From: Nansenia antarctica
Taxonomy: Eukaryota; Chordata; Actinopteri; Argentiniformes; Microstomatidae
Reading direction: 5' to 3'
DNA length: 64,000 bases
Assembly: GCA_963989245.1 (NCBI GenBank)
Contig: OZ022349.1
Coordinates: 2,243,786 to 2,307,785, forward strand
Shown here: positions 1 through 11,250 of the stretch, piece after piece
Layout: every line of letters starts with the position of its first letter
Position numbering within the stretch: position 1 is the first letter of the stretch
Notes under the pieces: model-generated
The model's database searches: none
Seen by the model: only the letters and a program-made list of their open reading frames with translations
What the model was told of the DNA's origin: nothing
Program-made: the position numbers and the translations under genes

Positions 1-2398
1 CTCCTGAGACACAGCCTCTACCTCCTGAGACACAGCCTCTACCTCCTGAGACACAGCCTCTACCTCCTGAGACACAGCCTCTACCTCCTGAGACACAGCC
101 TCTACCTCCTGAGACACAGCCTCTACCTCCTGAGTCACAGCCTCTACCTCCTGAGACACAGCCTCTACCTCCTGAGACATAGCCTCTACCTCCTGTGACA
201 CCCTCTACCTCCTGAGACACAGCCTCTACCTCCTGAGACACAGCCTCTACCTCCTAGGACACAGCCTCTACCTCCTGGGACACAGCCTCTACCTCCTGAG
301 ACACAGCCTCTACCTCCTGAGACACAGCCTCTACCTCCTGAGACACAGCCTCTACCTCCACCAGCCTCTACCTCCTGAGACACAGCCTCTACCTCCTGAG
401 ACACAGCCTCTACCTCCTGAGACACAGCCTCTACCTCCTGAGACACAGCCTCTACCTCCTGAGACACAGCCTCTACCTCCTGAGACACAGCCTCTACCTC
501 CTGAGACACAGCCTCTACCTCCTGAGACATAGCCTCTACCTCCTGTGACACCCTCTACCTCCTGAGACACAGCCTCTACCTCCTGAGACACAGCCTCTAC
601 CTCCTAGGACACAGCCTCTACCTCCTGGGACACAGCCTCTACCTCCTGAGACACAGCCTCTACCTCCTGAGACACAGCCTCTACCTCCTGAGACACAGCC
701 TCTACCTCCACCAGCCTCTACCTCCTGAGACACAGCCTCTACCTCCTGAGACACAGCCTCTACCTCCTGAGACACAGCCTCTACCTCCACCAGCCTCTAC
801 CTCCTGAAACACAGCCTCTACCTCCTGAGACACAGCCTCTACCTCCTGAGACACAGCCTCTACCTCCTGAGACACAGCCTCTACCTCCTAGGACACAGCA
901 TCTACCTCCTGGGACACAGCCTCTACCTCCTGAGACACAGCCTCTACCTCCTGAGACACAACCTCTACCTCCTGCTCCACAGCCTCTACCTCCTGAGACA
1001 CAGCCTCTACCTCCTGAGACACAGCCTCTACCTCCTGAGACACAGCCTCTACCTCCTGAGACACAGCCTCTACCTCCTGAGACACAACCTCTACCTCCTG
1101 AGACACAGCCTCTACCTCCACCAGCCTCTACCTCCTGAGACACAGCCTCTACCTCCACCAGCCTCTACCTCCTGAGACACAGCCTCTACCTCCTGAGACA
1201 CAGCCTCTACCTCCTGAGACACAGCCTCTACCTCCTGAGACACAGCCTCTACCTCCACCAGCCTCTACCTCCTGAGACACAGCCTCTACCTCCTGAGACA
1301 CAGCCTCTACCTCCTGAGCCACAACCTCTACCTCCTGAGACACAGTCTCTACCTCCTGAGACACAGCCTCTACCTCCTGAGACACAGCCTCTACCTCCTG
1401 AGACACAGCCTCTACCTCCTGAGACACAACCTCTACCTCCTGAGACACAGCCTCTACCTCCTGAGACACAACCTCTACCTCCTGAGACACAGCCTCTACC
1501 TCGTGAGACACAGCCTCTACCTCCTGAGACACAGCCTCTACCTCCTGAACCACAGCCTCTACCTCCTGAGACACAGCCTCTACCTCCTGAGACACAGCCT
1601 CTACCTCCTGAGACACAGCCTCTACCTCCACTAGCCTCTACCTCCTGAGACACAGCCTCTACCTCCTGAGACACAGCCTCTACCTCCTGAGACACAGCCT
1701 CTACCTCGGATACAGCCTCTACCTCCTGAGACACAGCCTCTACCTCCTGAGACACAGCCTCTACCGCCTGAGACACAGCCTCTACCTCCTGAGACACAGC
1801 CTCTACCTCCTGAGACACAGCCTCTACCTCCTGAGACACAGCCTCTACCTCCTGAGACACAGCCTCTACCTCCTGAGACACAGCCTCTACCTCCTGAACC
1901 ACAGCCTCTACCTCCTGAGACACAGCCTCTACCTCCTGAGACACAGCCTCTACCTCCTGAACCACAGCCTCTACCTCCTGAGACACAGCCTCTACCTCCT
2001 GAGACACAGCCTCTACCTCCTGAGACACAGCCTCTACCTCGGATACAGCCTCTACCTCCTGAGACACAGCCTCTACCTCCTGAGACACAGCCTCTACCGC
2101 CTGAGACACAGCCTCTACCTCCTGAGACACAGCCTCTACCTCCTGAGACACAGCCTCTACCTCGGATACAGCCTCTACCTCCTGAGACACAGCCTCTACC
2201 TCCTGAGACACAGCCTCTACCGCCTGAGACACAGCCTCTACCTCCTGAGACACAGCCTCTACCTCCTGAGACACAGCCTCTACCTCGGATACAGCCTCTA
2301 CCTCCTGAGACACAGCCTCTACCTCCTGAGACACAGCCTCTACCTCCTGAGACACAGCCTCCACCTCCTGAGACACAGCCTCTACCTCGGATACAGCC
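1..2398 (-). repeat. 21-bp minisatellite derived from a SINE A-box head (about 114 units)
   Basis: Tandem units of 21 bp (plus strand CTCTACCTCCTGAGACACAGC) run from the window edge to about 2398. Variants include CTCCACC joints, GGATACAG, TGCTCCACAG and TGAACCACAG units. Read on the minus strand, the unit is the 5' head of the tRNA-derived SINE found whole elsewhere in the window, including its A box (TCAGGAGGTAGAG). The left end lies outside the window, so the founding SINE body is not seen here. The period is 7 codons, so all frames stay open and give long repetitive translations that I do not regard as genes. Confidence 0.93.
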
Positions 2399-3178
2399 AC
2401 AGCAGCCCCCCGTACAAGTGTTGACACCCCTACAGTGTTGACACCCCTACAGTGTTTACACCTGTCCTCTCAACTGTGAAACCGCTTTTCAGTGTATGAA
2501 AAGAAATCCGGGGGCAGCAATGCAAACATAACTTAACACTCCCTGATACCCAATCGCTGTTACGCAGAGCCGGTGGCGAATGATTTATAATCTCTCTGCC
2601 ATGTCTCAAGTCTCTCCAGCCTGAGTGGCAGCAGTAGGTTAGAGTCTACTTTCACTACAGTACACTACAGTAAGCACACTACAGTACAGTAGCCTACAGG
2701 AGCTGAATGAAAAGTTGGACTCACACGCTGTTTACCCGCACTGTGCCATGCCCCCTGCCGTTGCACCTGTTTACAACCTCACATGCGCACACTCGATCGA
2801 TAACAAATTATTTGTATTAGGCTTTTTTTATTAGGCTATTATTTTTGTTATGCTATTGTCGCACAGTTACGACAAACATCACTATTATCACATTCACGCA
2901 GTTTAACAGCTTACGTTAACATGTGCGCACCTGCCGGATAAGCATACTGTATGTATGGCCTGCTGAATAATATTAATATTGCTACTGAATATTGCGCACA
3001 AACCTCTTTTTTGAGACCAAGATGTTGTGTATCTCACCTTGGGCTAATTGTCCAAAGCCTGGCGTATAGCTGCATTACATAGTCCATATGTCCACCATAT
3101 GTCCATATGTTTTTTCGGATTAAAACAATTTGAAATACCTTCTGCTGGGAACATGAATTCCCTGAAATCAAGGAATTT

Positions 3179-3179
<1 letters not shown>
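2399..3179. other. Intergenic, no gene seen
   Basis: AT-rich single-copy-like sequence. It contains an 18-bp direct duplication (ACAGTGTTGACACCCCT, about 2420-2455) and short CACTACAGTA repeats near 2655-2690. No convincing coding frame on either strand. Confidence 0.6.
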
Positions 3180-3267
<88 letters not shown>

Positions 3268-3270
3268 CAT
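3180..3270. repeat. (CA)n microsatellite
   Basis: About 90 bp of nearly pure CA dinucleotide with an ACATACATAC interruption. Confidence 0.97.
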
Positions 3271-3416
3271 GCATATTTCTTTATCTATTTATTAATCAAG
3301 AAAGTACTTTGCTGATTTCTGCCACACACCCTGAGAAATATAATTCAGACTGCAGAAGGCAAGATGAGCCTTTTTTATTGAGATGTGATTGAATGATCAG
3401 GTTTGGTCTGGTAAAC

Positions 3417-3498
3417 TAAAAGGTGTGTTAGCCTACAGGAGGTGTTTTAGCCTACAGGAGGTGTGTTAGCCTACAGGAGGTGTGTTAGCCTACAGGAG
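3417..3498. repeat. 19-bp tandem repeat, 4 copies
   Basis: Four consecutive copies of AGGTGTGTTAGCCTACAGG; one copy reads GTTTTAG in place of GTGTTAG. The half-motif AGCCTACAGGAG also occurs at about 2690. Confidence 0.9.
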
Positions 3499-3955
3499 GG
3501 TCCTCTGGTGGAATCAGTGTTTGGGAGCGTGGTCCTCCCCCTCCTTGTCCACCCAATCCCCACCCGATGTTATCTGTCCCAATTAGTATTCTTTCTTTAC
3601 CCTGGACTCAATTCCTTCTGCTCCAACAGCCTGCACATTTAAAATATGATTATACTACTCTTTTTAACAGGAAATATCAAACAGCATTTAGACCAAATGA
3701 ATAGAGATATATCTGCCTCAGACATACGTAGATAGGTCAGAATTGGGCAAAATACAAAAACAAAATATTTACAAAGTACTTACAAAGATAGGGATCACAA
3801 CAAGTTGATACAAGGAAAGGTGAAATTAATGTTTAACTGCAACAAGGTTTCCTTGCTGGTTCTGTCCAAATCTAAAACCTTGGATTTACTCTCTCTACTT
3901 AGTGATCCATGTGTCTCTCATCTATGCGTCTTTCAAGTGTAAGTGTCTCCCTCCT
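3499..3955. other. Intergenic, no gene seen
   Basis: Single-copy-like sequence between the 19-bp repeat and the SINE. Nothing recognisable. Confidence 0.55.
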
Positions 3956-4140
3956 AAATGGACTGACTTATATAGAGCCTTATTCCAAAGTGCCTTATAA
4001 TGACCTCTCATTCACTGGTGGAAAGCTACCATGCCAGACGCTGGCCTGCTCATTGGGAGCAATTTGGGGTTCAGTGTCAACTCGACATGTAGCCAATCAG
4101 GGTTGGAACTGCCGATCTGCCGACCTTGCAATCATTAGAC
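3956..4140 (-). mobile_element. tRNA-derived SINE (family A), body; head expanded into the adjacent array
   Basis: On the minus strand this is the body and 3' tail (ends near the TATATAAGTCAGTCCATTT region) of the family-A SINE. It has a diverged B box (GGTTCCAACCC region) and the diagnostic segment around TTGCTCCCAATGAGC. Its A-box head at 4141 runs straight into the 75-copy array, so array and SINE form one locus. Confidence 0.85.
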
Positions 4141-5722
4141 GCCGGCTCTACCTCCTGAGCCACAGCCTCTACCTCCTGCGCCACAGCCTCTACCTCCTGA
4201 GCCACAGCCTCTACCTCCTGAGACACAGCCTCTACCTCCTGAGACACAGCCTCTACCTCCTGCTCCATAGCCTCTACCTCCTGCTCCACAGCCTCTACCT
4301 CCTGAGACACAGCCTCTACCTCCTGAGACACAGCCTCTACCTCCTGAGACACAGCCTCTACCTCCTGAGACACAGCCTCTACCTCCTGAGACACAGCCTC
4401 TACCTCCTGAGACACAGCCTCTACCTCCTGAGACACAGCCTCTACCTCCTGAGACACAGCCTCTACCTCCTGAGACACAGCCTCTACCTCCTGAGACACA
4501 GCCTCTACCTCCTGAGACACAGCCTCTACCTCCTGAGACGCAGCCTCTACCTCCTGAAACACAGCCTCTACCTCCTGAGACACAGCCTCTACCTCCTGAG
4601 ACACAACCTCTACCTCCTGAGACACAGCCTCTACCACCAGAGACACAGCCTCTACCTCCACCAGCCTCTACTTCCTGAGACACAGCCTCTACCTCCTGAG
4701 ACACAGCCTCTACCTCCTGAGACACAGCCTCTACCTCCTGCACCACAGCCTCTACCTCCTGAGACACAGCCTCTACCACCTGAGACACAGCCTCTACCTC
4801 CACCAGCCTCTACTTCCTGAGACACAGCCTCTACCTCCTGAGACACAGCCTCTACCTCCTGAGACACAGCCTCTACCTCCTGCACCACAGCCTCTACCTC
4901 CTGAGCCACAGCCTCTACCTTCTGAGACACAGCCTCTACCTCCTGACCCACAGCCTCTACCTCCTGAGCCACAGCCTCTACCTCCTGAGACACAGCCTCT
5001 ACCTCCTGCACCACAGCCTCTACCTCCTGAGACACAGCCTCTACCTCCTGAGACACAGCCTCTACCTCCTGAGACACAGCCTCTACCTCCTGAGACACAG
5101 CCTCTACCTCCTGAGACACAGCCTCTACCTCCTGAGACACAGCCTCTACCTCCTGCACCACAGCCTCTACCTCCTGAGACACAGCCTCTACCTCCTGAGA
5201 CACAGCCTCTACCTCCTGAGACACAGCCTCTACCTCCTGAGACACAGCCTCTACCTCCTGAGACACAGCCTCTACCTCCTGCACCACAGCCTCTACCTCC
5301 TGAGACACAGCCTCTACCTCCTGAGACACAGCCTCTACCTCCTGAGACACAGCCTCTACCTCCTGAGACACAGCCTCTACCTCCTGACCCACAGCCTCTA
5401 CCTCCTGAGACACATCCTCTACCTCCACCAGCCTCTACCTCCTGACCCACAGCCTCTACCTCCTGAGACACAGCCTCTACCTCCACCAGCCTCTACCTCC
5501 TGAGACACAGCCTCTACCTCCTGAGACACAGCCTCTACCTCCTGCTCCACAGCCTCTACCTCCTGCTCCACAGCCTCTACCTCCTGAGACACAGCCTCTA
5601 CCTGCTGAGACACAGCCTCTACCTCCTGAGACACAGCCTCTACCTCCTGAGACACAGCCTCTACCTCCTGAGACACAGCCTCTACCTCCTGAGACACAGC
5701 CTCTACCTCCTGAGCCACAGCC
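4141..5722 (-). repeat. 21-bp SINE-head minisatellite (about 75 units)
   Basis: Tandem 21-bp units start exactly at the A-box head of the SINE at 3956-4140. The first units read TGAGCCACAG or TGCGCCACAG, as in the intact SINE head, and later ones are homogenised to TGAGACACAG. Variants (TGCACCACAG, TGCTCCACAG, TGACCCACAG) are interspersed, and CTCCACCAG joints recur at 4656, 4797, 5424 and 5480. Long open frames in both directions are a by-product of the 21-bp period. Confidence 0.95.
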
Positions 5723-5886
5723 ACCCCCCTGTACTGCATGTCGTGCAGCAGAACAGTGTTCATAATCTACTAATCTACTTTAATCTCTCATAGTCAACTT
5801 CCAGTTTCAGACCGCAATCTGATGTACACCAGCCCTTCAGGTTTAAGGCCGTCGTTTGTCCTTCAGAGGGTCTATGTTGTGCAACA

Positions 5887-6275
5887 TTATACAACAGTTA
5901 GTTCCGACCAAGTAATTTGATTGGACGAGAGGCATTCCATGAGTGCTGATATACAGTATAACAGCACTGGGACTTTAAACTATATGTATCACTCCGCCGC
6001 ACAGATGTTCTACTAAATGACCGTTAATTAGACTACATGTTTGTGTTCAGGTTACTAGGCAACAGTCCGTTTGAAGTTCAGTTGCGGAACTATTTTTGGT
6101 TTATTTTTATGATTAAATAAACAAACAAATCATAATCTGTTGTCGCTTATTACTGTTAACTAATAAATCGCGCTGTAGAACTGTTGTATAAAAGCGGCCT
6201 CGTACCTACGACCGAATCACAGCCGTGCTGATATTCAGTATAACACACTCCCTCTCCTGTGATATTGCTTAAGTA
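5887..6275. mobile_element. MITE-like element with TTATACAACAGTT inverted ends
   Basis: TTATACAACAGTT at 5887-5899 and its reverse complement AACTGTTGTATAA at 6179-6191 form terminal-type inverted repeats. A second partial copy at 9321-9433 joins the left end to sequence found here at 6225-6275, so the full repeat extends to about 6275. No coding capacity. Superfamily not identified. Confidence 0.6.
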
Positions 6276-6289
6276 ATGTCCATGTGATA

Positions 6290-6465
6290 CAGTGGGGGAA
6301 AGAAGTATTAAACACATAAAAAATTTGAACAATTCAACATGTTTCTATTGCAGCTTTTCACATGAAATTTAGACCAGACTATGGTGTTAACTCAATAAAA
6401 CTACACAGCTAAAGAACTTGTAACATTCCAGTCCATAAAAAAAGCTATTTGCAATGAAGTGGAAT
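6290..6465 (+). mobile_element. Tc1/mariner-like terminal fragment
   Basis: Begins CAGTGGGGGAAAGAAGTATT, which resembles the terminal inverted repeat of fish Tc1-like transposons. No transposase frame and no second end was found, so this is a remnant or a MITE. Confidence 0.45.
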
Positions 6466-6468
6466 AAA

Positions 6469-6525
6469 GTAGCCTAGAGGTTAGAGAGGCCGGCTAGCAA
6501 TTGGAAGGTCGCTGGTTCGATCGAA
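6469..6525 (+). mobile_element. tRNA-derived SINE (family B), head fragment
   Basis: Contains an A box TAGCCTAGAGG at 6470-6480 and a B box GGTTCGATC at 6514-6522, spaced as in a tRNA promoter. The same head is tandemly amplified at 27878-28249. Truncated soon after the B box. Confidence 0.7.
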
Positions 6526-7486
6526 CAAAAAGGACCACATTCCAACAATTGATTGACAAGTTGATTGAATTGAAAAAAAAATGGGAAAAAACACAGTAAG
6601 AAAACCACATGCAAAACAGACAAAACTTTAAACATTTTCAAGCAATATGCCCTATCTACTGCATGTAAAACAGACAACAGTTCCATTGGACCTCTCTCTC
6701 TGTGAAAGCTTTTACAATGCCCTTCTATGTACCCACTCTCCTCACATTTAAAGCAAACAATAACTCCATCTGAGTCATATGCTGGGGGTCTCTCCCTGAT
6801 TGGCTAGCTACCAAAGTGGCTAGCTACCAAAGTGGGTACATTGTGTGTCCTTCCCAAAGCAGCTACAGGGCAGCTTGCAGTCGCCATTACGTTTGTGACA
6901 GTGGTGACTCACCTAAATCTCCTTCATCAGCTCTAGCTGAACTTCTGCACTAAGGTTAGTCTGGGGTTTATATGTTTTGATTGCAGCAGCTTGTTTGTTC
7001 AACCCCATTCACTAAGGTTAGTCTGGGATTTATATGTTTTTGATTGCAGACGTTCAATCCCATTCTGTAGTACCGTATTCTCCTTTTTCTAGTGCAGATA
7101 TTCTTGTTTTTGCGTGAGGCGAGAAGTGCTTGTAATGCTGTGGCCACTTTCTCTTTCTCTTATTCTTGTGAACATATTTGGGTCACATTTGGAGTGAGTG
7201 AGTGAAGTCTGTCTTTAGCCCCGGGTAAGTGAATTCAGTCTTGTTTCAAATCAGTGTGTTGTTGGTAGTTGTTGTTGGTGGTCGAATGTGTTGTGGCTGT
7301 CTTGCCTGCACCCCTGGGACTTAGTTTCTATCTGTTTGAAGCCAATTACTGTCAACCCATCTCCACTGGGAGGGCCTGAGACCTCTCGGCTAGGTATTTA
7401 GTCATTGCTCATCTCAGACTAGGATGAATACATTAGGAGTGAGTGAGTGAAGCCTGTCTCTAGCCGGAGCATGTGAATCTTTAATC
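6526..7486. other. Intergenic with two local direct duplications
   Basis: A roughly 61-bp unit (CACTAAGGTTAGTCTGGG...) is duplicated at 6949 and 7010. A roughly 65-bp segment starting GTGAGTGAGTGAAG at about 7193 recurs at about 7437. The second pair just precedes L2-type coding remnants and may be LINE 5' sequence. No host gene seen. Confidence 0.5.
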
Positions 7487-7529
7487 TTGTTTAAAAATCA
7501 GAGTGTTTTTGTGGCTGTCTGGGAGCTTT

Positions 7530-7862
7530 CTCCCCCATTACTGTTATTTCATCCCTCAAGAGGACTCGTCGACGCTGCCCTTCCCCTCGCAATCATCCTT
7601 CCCTTCTCTCCACTCACGCTGCTCGCTCCACCCCCCTGTCCACTCTTTCCTCATCCTTCGCCTCTCTCTCTCTGTCCACTGACCTCGAGGCCAGCTCGAG
7701 CCTCTCCACGCGCTCCTCAGCTGTGTAAAAAACCCTGCAAAGTTGTAGAATTGGACTCCGGAAGGGCTGAGAGCAATTGGAGAAAAAGCGACCTCCCCGA
7801 TGACCTAAAACCTTCTCTGTCTCTCCTCCTCACCTCCTTTGCCTCAGCCGCTGAACTCAGAG
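7530..7862 (+). pseudogene. L2-type LINE ORF2 fragment, part 1
   Basis: The plus-strand translation contains a stretch like fish L2 ORF2 (SNWRKSDLPDDLKPSLSLLL), the region between the endonuclease and reverse transcriptase domains. It is cut at about 7862 by the Rex1-like insertion, and the same LINE reading resumes near 9440. Degenerate and not functional. Confidence 0.6.
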
Positions 7863-8895
7863 TTGAAGTTGAAGTTCTTTATTTATTCCCGAAGGGGGAC
7901 GTCTCTTTCTCACAGCGGCAAGATTTTAAATGTATGATCGATAATGAATAAAAATAGGGAATACATAGAATGGAAATAGGGAATAAATAGAGAGAGTGTG
8001 GACACAACAGTACAGACCTTGGAATCAGCACCTCCCTCTGCAACTGGACCCTACACTTCCTAACCAACGGACAACCAGCTCATCAAGTTGGACAACCGCT
8101 CCTCCTCCACCCTGACCCTGAACACCAGTGTGCTCCCTCTACTCTACTCCCTCTTCACCTACGACTGCGTGCCGCTGCATGGCTCTAACTCCATCATCAA
8201 GTTCGCAACAACAACAAAGTCGGCCTACAGGGAGGAGGTCCAGCAACTGGCGGTGTGGTGCGCTGACAACAACCTGGCCCTCAACACCAGTAAGACCAAG
8301 GAGATCATTGTGGACTTGGCTGGGTACACACACACTCCCCCATCTACATCAATGAGATGGAGGTGAAGCGTGTGTTCCCAGCTTCAAGTTCCTGGGTGTC
8401 CACATCTCCGAAGACCTCTCTTGGTCCCTCAACTCCTCTTCCTTGGTCAAAAAGGTCACAGCAGCGCCTATACTTCCTGAGAAGACTGAAGAAAGTCCAG
8501 CTGTCTCCCAGGATCCTGGTCAACTTCTACCGCTGCACCGTTGAGAGCATCCTGACCAACCGCATCTCAGTGTGGTACGGCAACTGCACTGTGTCTGACC
8601 AGAAGGCCCCTGCAACGGGTGGTGTAAACCGCCCAGGGCATTATCGGCACCAAACTCCCTACCGGAGTCCCTCCAGGCAGACCGGTGTTGGCGGAGGGCG
8701 GCAAACATCAACAAGGACACCTCGCACTCGCGCCACAGTCTGTTTGATCCCCTACCATCTCAGAGACTCAGGAGGTACAGGATCCTCAGGTTTGTACCAG
8801 CAGGCTACAGAACAGCTTCTTTCACAGAGCTGTCACTCTGATAAACAACCCACCCCCCAGGGTACAATGACTCTCAGTACGCCCCCCCTCACACA

Positions 8896-8933
<38 letters not shown>

Positions 8934-9322
8934 GGCCACTGTGGTCAACCCAATTTAGCCTTTGCACTACTGCTTGGTTGCACTCTGTCAATGTGAACAC
9001 TCCATTAGCCTTTGTACTGCAGTTACCACTGCTGTTTACAAATACTACCGTTGCACATACGTATACCATATTTTTGCACATTGCACATACCTCCTTTGAT
9101 ACAGCCACTATTTATACATCTGTACATACCATACTGTACATAGCTACCTTAACTGTACGTAGCTCATAACTGTACGTCTAACTAGCAAACGTGCCATACT
9201 GTACTTCACTATCACTGTCATGTTTTTATATCATGTTTTATATCACTATTTGCATCTGGTTAGATGCTAAACTGCATTTCGTTGTCTGGTACTTGTACTC
9301 TGCAATGACAATAAAGTTTATT
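7863..9322 (+). pseudogene. Rex1/CR1-like LINE, truncated 3' end with RT C-terminus and 3' UTR
   Basis: Translated pieces match the end of a non-LTR reverse transcriptase. The first (about 8205-8330) includes VWCADNNLALNTSKTKEI. A frameshifted second (about 8460-8585) includes YFLRRLKKVQLSPRILVNFY. The frame breaks near 8360. A 3' UTR follows, with a (CA)n tract at 8898-8931 and the ending ACAATAAAGTTTATTA, typical of fish LINE tails. The element is 5'-truncated and inserted into the L2 fragment, which resumes downstream. Confidence 0.75.
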
Positions 9323-9433
9323 ATACAACAGTTAGTTCCGACCAAGTAATTTGATTGGACAAGAGGCATTCCATGAGTGCTGATATACAGTATAACTCAC
9401 TCCCTCTCGTATGATATTGCTTAAATCTAATCT
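9321..9433. mobile_element. Second, internally deleted copy of the TTATACAACAGTT MITE
   Basis: Matches 5887-5970 and then jumps to the 6225-6275 segment of the first copy. It starts directly at the LINE tail. Confidence 0.6.
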
Positions 9434-9439
9434 AATCTA

Positions 9440-9655
9440 AAGCTTCTTACTAGCATTCCAAAATTCAAGCCTCTGCCTCTGACCCAAGGAAACTCTCCTC
9501 CACATCTTCCTCACTCCTCAGCCCACCTCCTCCTGTCACCTACTTTGAAAGGAAGGTTGATGACATTAGCAGGTCTTTCTCTATGGCTAGGCACTCTACT
9601 GATTCAGCTCTACGGAGGCCCTCCTATCTGCTCTAGCTTCCTCTCCCTCCTCTGG
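9440..9655 (+). pseudogene. L2-type LINE ORF2 fragment, part 2
   Basis: The translation continues the L2 reading with a segment like DPRKLSSTSSSLLSPPPP followed by FERKVDDI, typical of the region just before the reverse transcriptase. Interrupted on its right by a SINE at 9659. Confidence 0.6.
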
Positions 9656-9658
9656 TCT

Positions 9659-9894
9659 AATGGTAAATGGACTGCACTTATATAGCGCCTTTATCCAAAG
9701 TGCTTTACAATTTCCGTTCACCCATTCACACACACATTCACACACCAATGGCGGCAAGCTACCCTGCAAGGCGCCGGCCCGCTCACTGGGAGCAATTTGG
9801 GGTTCAGTGTCTTGCCCAAGGACACTTCGACCGCCGATCTGCCAACCTTGCGATCATTAGACCACGGCTCTACCTCCTGAGACTCAACCGCCCC
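9659..9894 (-). mobile_element. SINE family A copy
   Basis: Minus-strand element. The head with the A box is near 9870-9894, and the 3' tail lies at the left end (plus-strand AATGGTAAATGGACTGCACTTATATAGCGC). The segment containing the B box is deleted. Inserted inside the L2 ORF2 remnant. Confidence 0.88.
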
Positions 9895-9896
9895 AT

Positions 9897-10460
9897 GGTC
9901 TCATTCTTCTAGTCCTGTCTGTTGAATTCAACACAATAAACCACCTGATCCTTCTCTCTACCCTCTCTGGACTGTGCATCTCTGACTCTGCACTCTCATT
10001 GTTTGCATCCTACCTGGCCAATCGCTCGTACCAGGTGATTGCTGTCCTCTCCACAAGCCTCACCACTGGGGTCCCCCAGGGCTCTATCCTGGGGCCATTA
10101 CTGTTTTCCCTCTGTAACAAATCTCTTAGCTCAGTCATTTCCTCACATGGTTTATCCTACCACTGCAAGGCAGATGAAACGCAACTTCCCCAGCCCATCC
10201 TCCCCCCTCTGAATCACAGGTGGAATCACACGTCTCTGCGTGTCTTGCAGACATTTCGGCTTGGATGTCAGCCCACCACCTCAAGCTCAACCTTAACCAG
10301 ACTGAGCTGCTCTTCCTCCCTGGGAAAGCCTGCCCTGTCCAAGACTTCTCCACCACAGTAGAGACCTCCTCCCAGACAGCCAAGAACCTTGGGGTTATCC
10401 TCGACAGTGACTTACCTTGTGCAGCTAACATCACAGGGACTCAAACACACACTCCTGTAG
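9897..10460 (+). pseudogene. L2-type LINE reverse transcriptase remnant, part 3
   Basis: The translated frame starting near 9910 holds RT motifs: FASYLANRSYQV, then GVPQGSILGPLLF (RT block at about 10070-10110). A shifted frame continues with DISAWMSAHHLKLNLNQTEL at about 10250. The YxDD region is degenerate (KADETQL). Frameshifted and non-functional. Together with parts 1 and 2 it is one L2 copy broken by two later insertions. Confidence 0.75.
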
Positions 10461-10531
10461 GTCCATCCTCTACAACATCAGAAAGATACAGTACGTCCAT
10501 TCATTCCTCACCGGAGAAGCAGCACAGCTTG

Positions 10532-10592
10532 AGCATTGTAAAGAGGCAGCTCTTTTAGTAGGTAAAAAAAGGCACGGCTGTTCTAGTGTTAA
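10532..10592 (-). mobile_element. piggyBac-like MITE end fragment
   Basis: Ends GGCACGGCTGTTCTAGTG followed by TTAA (10589-10592). Same terminal sequence as the copies at 11003, 23159 and 59841, in inverted orientation to 11003-11250. Confidence 0.65.
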
Positions 10593-11002
10593 GCCGTGTC
10601 TGTGAAAGCAGCCCATTACTGGTTAAAGAGTGATTTTACTAAGCTGTAAACCACTTTGGCATTTAGTTGTTTCATTTATGCGCTACATGTTAACACAGAG
10701 CAGTGATTGGTTATTGGCATTGTAAGTAATGAGTGAACCCCTCCCCCTCCCCAGTACAACACACTTAGTGTTGATGAGACCAGCCTGGATAAACCAGTGT
10801 TGTCCCCCACTTACGATGTAGCACACCTCTATAAAAGAAGAGTGATGGAGAAACCCGTGAATGAAGCAAGATGTTCATAAACATTTTACTGTGACAATCT
10901 AGTCGTCTATGATTGACAGTGCGTTGCCGCTGTGCACAGGGAAGGCTTTCCTGTCGATGCAATCACATTCTGTGACCAAAGAGAGAACAACATGTGGGCA
11001 CC
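10593..11002. other. Spacer between inverted MITE ends
   Basis: AT-rich sequence flanked by inverted copies of the MITE terminus. It could be unrelated DNA or the interior of a composite element. No gene seen. Confidence 0.45.
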
Positions 11003-11250
11003 ATTAGCACTAGAACAGCCGTGCCTTTTTTACCTACTATAAGTGCCTCTTTACAATGCTAAGCTGCTACTTACACACAACGACCACAAGTTGGCCACTT
11101 GTAAATTAGCCTGCTTCCAACACAGAAAAACTGCAAAAGCTTTATACTAGCTTATCCTGATGTGATTTTGAAAATGTAAGAATACTGGGTGGTAGAACAC
11201 ACATATCTAGGAAAAGTCATGAAAGGAGGGTCCTGAAATTTGATAGAATC
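11003..11250 (+). mobile_element. piggyBac-like MITE, partial
   Basis: Starts TTAGCACTAGAACAGCCGTGCC (TTAA degenerated to TTAG) and follows the interior of the 23159 copy through GGAGGGTCCTGAAATTTGAT. The far end is missing. Confidence 0.7.

Noticed and set aside
1..2398. CRISPR array
   Set aside because: Units are contiguous 21-mers without spacers, and the DNA is vertebrate.
1249..2427. 392-codon minus-strand open frame rich in VSQEVEA repeats
   Set aside because: It lies in the 21-bp minisatellite. The period is 7 codons, so all frames stay open without selection; no start context or unique domain.
4077..5763. Several 190-300-codon frames on both strands
   Set aside because: Same minisatellite artefact, with SINE sequence at one end.
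9321..9433. Interpreting the MITE copy as part of the LINE 3' UTR
   Set aside because: The same sequence stands alone at 5887-6275 with its own inverted ends.
10536..11064. Single 530-bp foldback transposon bounded by the inverted MITE ends
   Set aside because: The 11003 copy continues past its end into the usual MITE interior, so two separate inverted insertions explain it better, though a composite element is not excluded.
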